A DNA stretch of 26,645 nt, from IMG/VR virus record IMGVR_UViG_3300032561_000109, positions 1-26,645 of that record; one strand, given 5' to 3'. The first letter of the stretch is position 1. Each line of letters opens with the position of its first letter. The position numbers and the translations under genes are program-made. The DNA is from a virus. Shown here in pieces: positions 11,440 to 18,265 of this stretch. Under the pieces are notes generated by a model that searched no databases, was not told where the DNA came from, and saw nothing but the letters and a program-made list of their open reading frames with translations.

Positions 11440-11956
11440 TTGCTTCTCCAATCATATTTAATGCGTTAAATTTTACATCTTCAACTCGTTTGATCCAACC
11501 TTTTCCAAATACAGGGAATGTTTTAAGGCTTTCATAAAAGTTAATTTTACGCTGACTAAACGCATCTACAATATCTTCTGGCTTTTTTTGATCTAAAAGT
11601 TGCATAGTTCTTGGGCCAATAGTGCCATCAGGCATACATTGTATGGCTTCTTGTAAGAGCTTTACAGCCCTTCCAGGCCCCATGTTGACTGCTGCATCAA
11701 ATAAGCAATAATCAACGCCTATAGGCAGTTGTGGTGCGTAGCAAGCCATCCAATACTTAGCCTTATAAAGTCCTGATACTTGATCAACTGTAAGATTACG
11801 CATAATTTTGTCATCTACAGGATGACCTAGCCATTCTTCAAGAACTCTTTGAGTTACTCCTAAATTAGTAACTCCACCTGGGTCTTGGCTATTATTAACA
11901 TAGCCACCTTCTGATTTAAGAACTAAATCAAGGCATTTATCAAAGTTATTTTGCAT
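11429..11956 (-). CDS. Endolysin, glycoside hydrolase family 108 type
   Basis: A 175-residue muramidase-like lysin. The N-terminal domain has LVLKSEGGYVNN with E16 as the catalytic acid, then DPGGVTNLGVT; the C-terminal part has VKLLQEAI...DGTIGPRT, a peptidoglycan-binding domain of the type that follows GH108. It cuts the cell-wall glycan at lysis. No signal peptide, so it depends on the holin. Start is ATG 11956 with AGGA at 5 bases; overlaps the Rz-like gene. Confidence 0.9.
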   Translation of the reverse strand: MQNNFDKCLDLVLKSEGGYVNNSQDPGGVTNLGVTQRVLEEWLGHPVDDKIMRNLTVDQVSGLYKAKYWMACYAPQLPIGVDYCLFDAAVNMGPGRAVKLLQEAIQCMPDGTIGPRTMQLLDQKKPEDIVDAFSQRKINFYESLKTFPVFGKGWIKRVEDVKFNALNMIGEANGI

Positions 11957-12377
11957 CTAATCCTGCTTGTTCGTTAATCCAGCCTTGAAGGGCTATTAAT
12001 TGGGTTGTCGTGTCGGCGCATTGCTCGGCAACAAGTAAAAGGTTATGGGTTTCGCCATTAATTGTGATGGTGGCTGTGCCATTGGTGGACATTGCACCGC
12101 TATTGGTGTTGTTGAGCATCCCGTGATAAAAATTGTGAACATTACTAAGATTAGCGTTGTACGCATCTGTTACTCCTCTATTTATTAATTCTTGTTCTTT
12201 CTCTTTTGCTTTATTTTCAGCAATCTGTTTTTCTGCAACAATCTTGACTCCATCTTGGAAATCAACAAAGCGCAAATGCTCCACATAAAAGCCGCCACTA
12301 AAACCAGCGAATAAAACAGCCAAATATATGTAAATTTGGACACTTGAACCGCCTAAAAGAGAAAGAATAAAATTCAT
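11946..12377 (-). CDS. Inner-membrane spanin subunit (Rz-like)
   Basis: A 143-residue protein with one N-terminal membrane span (about residues 13-33, IYIYLAVLFAGFSGGFYV), then a charged helix (VAEKQIAENKAKEKEQELI) crossing the periplasm, and a C-terminal CADTTTQLIALQGWI pattern seen in phage Rz-like proteins. It fuses the inner and outer membranes together with the nested Rz1 at the end of lysis. ATGA overlap with the holin gene upstream. Confidence 0.8.
   Translation of the reverse strand: MNFILSLLGGSSVQIYIYLAVLFAGFSGGFYVEHLRFVDFQDGVKIVAEKQIAENKAKEKEQELINRGVTDAYNANLSNVHNFYHGMLNNTNSGAMSTNGTATITINGETHNLLLVAEQCADTTTQLIALQGWINEQAGLDAK
11996..12166 (-). CDS. Outer-membrane spanin lipoprotein (Rz1), nested in Rz
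   Basis: A 56-residue gene completely inside the Rz-like gene in another frame. ATG 12166 has AGGAG upstream at 6 bases. The N-terminus MRTTLILVMFTIFITGC is a lipoprotein signal with lipobox ITGC (modified Cys at residue 17), followed by a proline-rich mature part (CPPMAQPPSQLMAKP) as in Rz1. It would sit in the outer membrane and pair with Rz. Too short for a 60-residue ORF cut-off, but signal, lipobox, proline content and location agree. Confidence 0.85.
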   Translation of the reverse strand: MRTTLILVMFTIFITGCSTTPIAVQCPPMAQPPSQLMAKPITFYLLPSNAPTRQPN

Positions 12378-12610
12378 TGTGGATCAGGCTCTGCACCTGC
12401 CATGTGTTTACCTGCTACCGCAGCAGCTCCTGAGCCTGATACGATGCCCAAAGCACCAGCAAGCTCAGTAAGACTAATTTCGTGTCCTGCGTGGATTAAA
12501 TAGATTGCTGCGCCTGCAACAACTACAAAACCCAACATCCACGCCCAACGAGCAATGTCATGGGTTTTATTATCTTTACCTGTCAGAATATGGGTAATGA
12601 TTTCGTTCAT
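12374..12610 (-). CDS. Holin-like membrane protein
   Basis: A 78-residue protein in the lysis cassette. It starts ILTGKDNKTHDIARWAWMLG, a pattern found in phage holin-type proteins, then one clear span (about 26-43) and a second weaker, glycine/alanine-rich one (about 47-68), ending AGAEPDPQ. It could form the membrane lesion that lets the endolysin out. Overlaps both neighbours by ATGA. The preceding gene is a second holin candidate, so which is the holin and which an antiholin is unclear. Confidence 0.65.
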   Translation of the reverse strand: MNEIITHILTGKDNKTHDIARWAWMLGFVVVAGAAIYLIHAGHEISLTELAGALGIVSGSGAAAVAGKHMAGAEPDPQ

Positions 12611-12816
12611 TTTTTATTCAAAAATAAATCAACAAAAATAGTAATAAATCCACCAACTACTGATGCTACTCCCATTAATGCCCAAAGCGATCCTTTAGAG
12701 CGTTCTGCCATAGCCAAAAGAATTTTGACGTCTTGGCGAATTTCAGACATTTCTTTTTCCATAGCCTCAACTTTTTGCCACATTACCCCAACTTTAACTG
12801 GATCAATGTCAATCAT
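12607..12816 (-). CDS. XhlA-like membrane protein, second holin candidate
   Basis: A 69-residue protein from ATG 12816; a longer frame to 12882 lies inside the collar gene and is less likely. It has an acidic-helix N-terminus (MWQKVEAMEKEMSEIRQDVK) and one C-terminal span (LWALMGVASVVGGFITIFVD), the layout of haemolysin XhlA/phage holin-associated proteins. It starts 1 base after the collar gene stop and overlaps the next gene by ATGA. It may act as holin or modulate it. Confidence 0.65.
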   Translation of the reverse strand: MIDIDPVKVGVMWQKVEAMEKEMSEIRQDVKILLAMAERSKGSLWALMGVASVVGGFITIFVDLFLNKK

Positions 12817-12817
12817 A

Positions 12818-13570
12818 TTAAGTCTTATAAATGTAGCAAAGTGCGTAATAAGGTGGCAAATTACCACCTGTAGGGCTAACACCTGATGCAGCGTTAGTTG
12901 TAGCTACAGTAATGCCTGTTGTAGCTGAATCCATACCATGCGCTGTTGAGCCAAAGAAATTATTAATACCTGTTGGTAAATAACCAGCATCGCCACCAGC
13001 ACCACCAGAGTTTGTTCTTGTGCTATGAACGTGTCCTGGGTCTGTAACAACAGAAGTAGCTGTATGAGTATGGCTTGCTAAAACTGCATCTGCTGAACCA
13101 CCTGTTTGACCTACTACATAACTGTTTCCTGCACCTAATACAAATGAATTGCGTAAATCAGGAGTTCCGTTTGTGCCATCGCAAAGCTGAAATCCACTAG
13201 GAATTGAGCCTGCTGAACCTGACCAAATTAAAATACAACCTGTAGGAACTGAAGTGCCGCCACCACCGCCTGATGATGTAGGAATACCATATAAATTATC
13301 TAATGTTTGAACAATAACGCCAGCAGACGTTTGAATTTGCATTTTGTACGAATAGCCAGCAATCATCCAAACTTCACTAGGGGTTTGCCCTGCTGAATTT
13401 AAAACAATAGGGTTTGTATTAGGAATTGAGCCACCATTGTCACTATAGGTAGCTAATGGCGTAGATGAGCCAGCTTGATAAGTGTAGATTAGACCACCGC
13501 TTAGAGGTAGTCCAGTAGAACCAAAAAACGTAGTTCCATTACCTACTGGTGATAGATTTACTGTTGCCAT
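12818..13570 (-). CDS. Tail fibre/collar-domain protein
   Basis: A 250-residue virion protein. The N-terminal part (NLSPVGNGTTFFGSTGLPL, then IYTYQAGSSTPLATYSD) is a capping motif usual in podovirus tail proteins. A glycine linker at about 102-107 leads to a phage collar domain: CILIWSGSAGSIPSGFQLCD, then TPDLRNSFVLGAG, HTHTATSV and the ending NLPPYYALCYIYKT. Such domains bind the host surface. TAATG overlap with the ejection protein gene before it. It may be a short tail fibre or tip protein. Confidence 0.85.
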   Translation of the reverse strand: MATVNLSPVGNGTTFFGSTGLPLSGGLIYTYQAGSSTPLATYSDNGGSIPNTNPIVLNSAGQTPSEVWMIAGYSYKMQIQTSAGVIVQTLDNLYGIPTSSGGGGGTSVPTGCILIWSGSAGSIPSGFQLCDGTNGTPDLRNSFVLGAGNSYVVGQTGGSADAVLASHTHTATSVVTDPGHVHSTRTNSGGAGGDAGYLPTGINNFFGSTAHGMDSATTGITVATTNAASGVSPTGGNLPPYYALCYIYKT

Positions 13571-15633
13571 TATTGAGTGCCTTTTTCTTTTTGTACTTGT
13601 TGCAAATAAGATTCAAATGAAGCTAATGGAATCTTTCCTGCGCCCATTTTTGATGGTGTTTGTAATAAATTACGAATTGCCGTATTTCCAACACCTTTTT
13701 CTAAATATCTAGCAAAGGCTGGATTGTGTAAACCAGTTTGCAACGCTTTAGGAATTAAATACGCACTTGCTCCCACGCCTAATGCTTTTCCAATATCACC
13801 TTCTTTTGCATAATCATAAGCAGCCAATGTTGTAGGAATAGCGGCTTGAGCAGCTAATCGTTTTGCTGTACCGCTATTAGGGCCTTTTTCTGGAAGAATG
13901 GCTTTACCAGCTTGAGCTAATTTTGCTAATTCTGGATCATCTTGATAAAAAGCATTACGTTTGCCTTTTGTTGTTAAAGAGTTATATAGCAAAGATGGGC
14001 TTACATGGCCTTCTTCTGCATCTTTTAATGCAATATCTTCAATTTTTTTCATGTTGCCATATTGCTTATTAGTGGTTTTTAATAATGCAATATCGCCTTC
14101 TTTACCAAATTTTTGAACTGTATTGCTTAAACCTTCTAATAATTTGTCTTTTAATTCACCAGCATAATGAGCAGATAAACCACCTTGTTTTTCCAAAGCG
14201 TCTAATTGACGTTTAAATGCTTGATATTGTTTTCCTTCTAAATGTCCCATATTGGCTTTAGATTTATCAATAATATCATTAACAATATTAGTTACAGCGT
14301 GTTCACCTTTTGGTAATATTCTTTCTGCTTCATTTTTTAAATCAGACAATTCATTGGAAAAATTTCTAGTTACTCGAACACCATTACGTTCAAATAATTG
14401 ATCGTAATTTTCACCTAAACGTGTTTTGGCATTTTGAATAATTTCTGGCGTAATATGTTCAGCATCTTCACCCATTGTTTTTGATATTGCTTTTGTATAA
14501 GCATTATTTTGAACATGAGAAAATGCTTGATTTTCAGCACCAGTAAATGGATTGTCTGAAGTAATTCGTTTTGCAAATTTCATAACTTTTGAACCAGTTG
14601 CTTGTGCAGCATCTAATGGAACACCTGCATCTTTAAGAACTTGAACTGATTTTTGACCAATTTCGCTTAAATTTTTAACAATAGGTTGTGCAATTCTACC
14701 AATTGCGTTTACAGCACCTTGACCAGAACCGCCTAAAGCAGCTCCCGAAGCAATATCAAATGCTTTGCTTTCCTCTGGTAATGTAGGTTGAACTGCGCCC
14801 ATAGTAGCACCAGTTAACGCTGCTTTCCCAATAGTACCACCTGGTAATGCAATAGCTTGCCCCAATTCACCCGCCACGTTTCCTAACATACCAGGCGTTG
14901 TTTCTAGTAATGGTTTATTAGCTTCTCTTTGTGCCAATATTTCAGCAAATCTCTTTTCGCCAACTTCTTTTGCAGAAGGCAATCCTAATTTTTCAGATGC
15001 AGCTTTAGAAAATTCAGGAAAAGCTTTTTCTAATTGTTGTGCCAATGGATCTAAAACTTGACCTATTCCAGTCATGGTGGTTTCGCCAGAAGCCTTTAAT
15101 CCTTTTAAAAACAAATCAGCTTTGCTTAATCCTTTAAGATTAGCAGGCAACTCTTTGGTAACTTGTTCTGATTTAATTGGCTCGGAAAGTTCTACTTCTG
15201 ATGGGTTAATTGGTTCATATCCAGAAACACTAACAGATCCAGAAGTTTCAACTTTTGAAGGATCAATCGGTGGCAATTTCATAGATACTTTTTGCAAATA
15301 TCCTTTGGTTTCTTCAGCTGGTGGTGCTTCCCCCATAGACACCGCTTTGCCAGCTTTTGATCCACCATTGTAATGAGCTACTGCCGCTCTAAAACTTCCA
15401 TATTGCTTTTGTAAATCTGACAAATATTGAGCTGCGCCATGAGCAGAACTAACAGGATCAGATACATCTACACCATAAGCCTGAGCTGTTGCTGGCATAA
15501 ATTGAAAACGACCTTTTGCTCCTTTAGGACTTGTGGCATCATCTTTTCCGCCACTTTCAACAGACTCAACTGCTGATAAAGCACCTTCTGGCAAACCATA
15601 TCTTTGCTCAAGAGAAGCGTAAAGGTTATCCAT
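13570..15633 (-). CDS. DNA-ejection protein with lytic transglycosylase domain
   Basis: A 687-residue internal virion protein. The N-terminal 110 residues are an SLT domain: ALSAVESVESGGKDD with E26 as the catalytic glutamate, GAKGRFQFMPATAQAYGV and AVAHYNGG. The middle and C-terminal regions are alanine-rich and helical, with a glycine/alanine-rich, possibly membrane-inserting stretch around AALTGATMGAVQP and LGVGASAYLIPKALQ. Such proteins leave the head with the DNA and open the cell wall. It follows two other ejection-type genes by tight or overlapping junctions. Confidence 0.85.
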   Translation of the reverse strand: MDNLYASLEQRYGLPEGALSAVESVESGGKDDATSPKGAKGRFQFMPATAQAYGVDVSDPVSSAHGAAQYLSDLQKQYGSFRAAVAHYNGGSKAGKAVSMGEAPPAEETKGYLQKVSMKLPPIDPSKVETSGSVSVSGYEPINPSEVELSEPIKSEQVTKELPANLKGLSKADLFLKGLKASGETTMTGIGQVLDPLAQQLEKAFPEFSKAASEKLGLPSAKEVGEKRFAEILAQREANKPLLETTPGMLGNVAGELGQAIALPGGTIGKAALTGATMGAVQPTLPEESKAFDIASGAALGGSGQGAVNAIGRIAQPIVKNLSEIGQKSVQVLKDAGVPLDAAQATGSKVMKFAKRITSDNPFTGAENQAFSHVQNNAYTKAISKTMGEDAEHITPEIIQNAKTRLGENYDQLFERNGVRVTRNFSNELSDLKNEAERILPKGEHAVTNIVNDIIDKSKANMGHLEGKQYQAFKRQLDALEKQGGLSAHYAGELKDKLLEGLSNTVQKFGKEGDIALLKTTNKQYGNMKKIEDIALKDAEEGHVSPSLLYNSLTTKGKRNAFYQDDPELAKLAQAGKAILPEKGPNSGTAKRLAAQAAIPTTLAAYDYAKEGDIGKALGVGASAYLIPKALQTGLHNPAFARYLEKGVGNTAIRNLLQTPSKMGAGKIPLASFESYLQQVQKEKGTQ

Positions 15634-16790
15634 TATTTATATTCCCAAGACTTGCCACCATCGTAACTTACAACATCACGCCCTTTGTATTTACCAAAAG
15701 TAGCATTTTTTTGTTCTTTAGATGTAACAGTATTTTGTTTTCCTGCAAAATTTTGCAAAATGTGTTGTTGCACTTCTGAAACATGGGTATCTGGATTTAA
15801 TGTACCTGTTTTGGCTTTTTCAAGCAAAAATTTCTGTTCTTCAATAGGAATAGCATTTTGTTTACGTGTAAATTCAAAGAAACGCTCTAAAGCTCTTGGA
15901 TCGCTACCAATATCAGGATTATCACGAATGTATCTGTTAATAGATTCAGCAGTACCAGGCGTTGCTGTAGCAGCTTGAATTACAGTTTGAGCAATAAACT
16001 TGTTTAAAGATTGAGCAGCAGACAAATCACCTTTAGCTACTTTATCAACCAAGTCTTGTGGTGCTCCTACAGCCTGTAATTTTTGTGCTACATCTACATA
16101 TGTTCTTGATCCAGCACCAGGCTTAAACTCTTTCATCAAGTTCTCAGCTTCATTTAAACGCATTTCATTTTGAGTTGCGCTTGCTACACGAGTTGTTAAA
16201 TCTTTTTGATAATCACCGAAATTGGCCACGCCAACATTTGTCGGTGTTAAATTTTGACCACTTGCTTGCATTGGAGCTGAAACAGTTCCAGCAGCACGAT
16301 TTGTCAAAAATGGCGTACCAGCAGCATTAGTATTAAATTGTGGCAACGCAGCAGCATATTGTTCAGCACCGCTTGCACCTTGCCGTCTAATGTTAGACAA
16401 CAATTTTTTGTAACCTTCTACATCGCCTTTATCTATTAATTGATGGGCTTGATCTACAGCACCACCCTCTTTTAATAAATCTGGATTTACAGTTTTAAGC
16501 CATTTTTCTGTTGCTTCTAATTCTTGTTTAATGGCTTTGGAATCACCAATTTTATAAGCCTCTGAATTTTCAAGACCTGTTAAAGCTCCATTAGCAATTT
16601 GTCTTTGAGTATTTGCAAGACCAAGTTGCGAAGCTTGTGTTGTAGCTTGTTGTTGTTGAACAACCAAAGGGTTAACTTGTTGAGCTTGTTGGTATCCTTG
16701 AACACCACGAGCAATATTGACTAAATCACCCAAAGACATTCCTTGGGGTTGTTGTAAATTGCCTATTACGCTTGGGTCTAAACCAGCCAT
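15633..16790 (-). CDS. Internal virion/DNA-ejection protein
   Basis: A 385-residue protein of the ejection cluster. It begins MAGLDPSVIGNLQQPQGMSL, is rich in glutamine and alanine early (VVQQQQATTQASQLGLANTQ) and then helical and mixed-charged. No enzyme motif. AAGGA precedes ATG 16790, and the stop overlaps the SLT protein gene (TAATG). The position between the short N-rich protein and the SLT protein is that of P22 gp20/gp16 or T7 gp15-type proteins. The role is inferred from position. Confidence 0.65.
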   Translation of the reverse strand: MAGLDPSVIGNLQQPQGMSLGDLVNIARGVQGYQQAQQVNPLVVQQQQATTQASQLGLANTQRQIANGALTGLENSEAYKIGDSKAIKQELEATEKWLKTVNPDLLKEGGAVDQAHQLIDKGDVEGYKKLLSNIRRQGASGAEQYAAALPQFNTNAAGTPFLTNRAAGTVSAPMQASGQNLTPTNVGVANFGDYQKDLTTRVASATQNEMRLNEAENLMKEFKPGAGSRTYVDVAQKLQAVGAPQDLVDKVAKGDLSAAQSLNKFIAQTVIQAATATPGTAESINRYIRDNPDIGSDPRALERFFEFTRKQNAIPIEEQKFLLEKAKTGTLNPDTHVSEVQQHILQNFAGKQNTVTSKEQKNATFGKYKGRDVVSYDGGKSWEYK

Positions 16791-16801
16791 TTTTTTATTC
16801 C

Positions 16802-17554
16802 TTAATCATTTGTAGAAATTAAATTTCCTACTGGTTGACTATAATCAGGGCCGTTTACTGTTCCAGTATAAGGGTTGTTAATTACGCCATTAGTTTTATT
16901 ATTGCCAATCAAATTGCTTAAAGCATATAAATTACCTGCATTTTGAAGCCCGCCAGAAATAGCATTGGCAGAGCCTATTGTTCCAGCTGCTTGGGCATTA
17001 GCAATACCTTGCGTAATATTTGAAATATTTGTTCCAATGCCAAGCTGTGCGTTTGCAGACCCTTGAACTGCATTTTGACCAATACCAGCTAATTGATTAG
17101 CATTGTTTAAAACATTGGTTCTTTGCGTTTGATAGTTATTAAATGCGTTTTGATAAGCCGTGCCAGCGTAATTTTGAGTGTAATCTTGTAGGGCTTTTTG
17201 AGCATTACCGCCAACTATGCCGCCTGTAGCATTATTAGTCTGTTGATTTCCTAATTGCCCTTGTTGTAGCTGAAAAGCATAATTAGGCGCAAGATTAGCA
17301 TTTAAATCTTGGTTGTTAAACTGATTGGTCAAATAGCCTGAATTAGCCATCTGATTGATGGCATTTAAACCTAATTGGCCTGTTTGCTGATATGGGGTAT
17401 ACATACCCGATACTTGTTGACCAATTTGTAATAATTGGTTTTGAGCGTTCTGACCCGCATTAGCTTGTGTATTAGCTGCGCCTTGAGCTGCATTACTCCC
17501 TATAAGGGCAGAACCCAAACTTGCTACTCCACCTATCGCTGCACCGATACCCAT
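16802..17554 (-). CDS. DNA-ejection (injection) protein, gp14/gp7-like
   Basis: A 250-residue protein. The N-terminus is a small hydrophobic glycine/alanine-rich region (GIGAAIGGVASLGSALIGSN), then a sequence rich in Asn, Gln, Gly and Ala with YTPYQQTGQLGLNAINQMA, a signature of this class of podovirus injection proteins. Such proteins form part of the channel through which DNA enters the cell. First of three consecutive ejection-type genes. C-terminus (NPYTGTVNGPDYSQPVGNL) is low in charge. Confidence 0.75.
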   Translation of the reverse strand: MGIGAAIGGVASLGSALIGSNAAQGAANTQANAGQNAQNQLLQIGQQVSGMYTPYQQTGQLGLNAINQMANSGYLTNQFNNQDLNANLAPNYAFQLQQGQLGNQQTNNATGGIVGGNAQKALQDYTQNYAGTAYQNAFNNYQTQRTNVLNNANQLAGIGQNAVQGSANAQLGIGTNISNITQGIANAQAAGTIGSANAISGGLQNAGNLYALSNLIGNNKTNGVINNPYTGTVNGPDYSQPVGNLISTND

Positions 17555-17589
17555 AATTTCTCCAATCTAATACCTTAATTGTCTCATTT

Positions 17590-18036
17590 TCACAACAGTT
17601 TCGTAAAGACTTTATCCACAAACTTGTACCCCAAATACTCAAAAAGAGCTGAATTGTCTGAATGAACCTTTGTGTTGTAAATTACCCTGTTAATTCCTTG
17701 ATTTTTTAATGTTTTTTCTGCAAATTGAAACAATTTCAAACCAGTTCTGCCTTTTCTGTATTCTTTTTTTAAAAAATAAATATCTTCAAAGGCTGTCAAA
17801 CAAGTTCTGTAATGCAAGTGTGGGGCTATAAAAAAGATAATGTAACCTATTAATTCTTCATTATCTTTACAAGTAATAAATTTAAGTCTATTAATGTCTA
17901 ATAAAGATTTATAAGCATCCCAGTCAGGATCAAGAGGAAACTCCTTTGTTACAGATAATTCCTCATAATGGTCTTTAATAACTTCCTGTAATTTAGGTAA
18001 GTTCTCAAGCCAATCGTCATCTTTATATTCAAACAT
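17590..18036 (-). CDS. GNAT-family acetyltransferase
   Basis: A 148-residue protein with GNAT features: DNEELIGYIIFFIAPHLHYR (strands 2-4), FEDIYFLKKEYRKGRTGLKL with the acetyl-CoA pyrophosphate-binding loop near R94-G99, and the closing VIYNTKVHSDNSALFEYLGY region. It transfers acetyl groups; substrate unknown. GNAT genes of this type are found among structural genes of many podoviruses and may modify a virion or host protein. It overlaps the preceding gene by 8 bp. Confidence 0.85.
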   Translation of the reverse strand: MFEYKDDDWLENLPKLQEVIKDHYEELSVTKEFPLDPDWDAYKSLLDINRLKFITCKDNEELIGYIIFFIAPHLHYRTCLTAFEDIYFLKKEYRKGRTGLKLFQFAEKTLKNQGINRVIYNTKVHSDNSALFEYLGYKFVDKVFTKLL

Positions 18037-18265
18037 TGTAATAAGGCACTTTATAAGGCTTACCTTGAACAGTAATATTGATAAAACCTTGCGGATTACT
18101 AGGCAAAGTACCTGTACCTTTAGTAGCGTTAGTAGCAGAGCTAAAGTTTAATAAGTTTAAAAACCATTGCTGCCATGCCCTTGTAGGCATTTTTGTCTGA
18201 TCGTCAACTAAAGGGGTTACAGGATAGGGATTGCCCTGAGTTGATCCCCAAATATCATTTGCCAT
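18029..18265 (-). CDS. Hypothetical small virion-region protein
   Basis: A 78-residue protein beginning MANDIWGSTQGNPYPVTPLV. I chose ATG 18265 over a TTG one codon upstream, because the TGATG junction with the gp10-like gene and AGGGGA upstream fit it. It contains PTRAWQQWFLNLLN, a motif I know from small podovirus proteins at this position, and ends in a beta-like FINITVQGKPYKVPYYNV. Likely a tail-associated or assembly protein; function not known. Confidence 0.6.
   Translation of the reverse strand: MANDIWGSTQGNPYPVTPLVDDQTKMPTRAWQQWFLNLLNFSSATNATKGTGTLPSNPQGFINITVQGKPYKVPYYNV

Noticed and set aside
12818-13570. Diversity-generating retroelement target in the collar gene
   Set aside because: No reverse transcriptase or template-like repeat of the gene's end was found in the window.
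15074-15373. Plus-strand frame of 99 codons within the SLT ejection-protein gene
   Set aside because: It is antisense to a well-supported gene, has no ribosome site and no family-like sequence.
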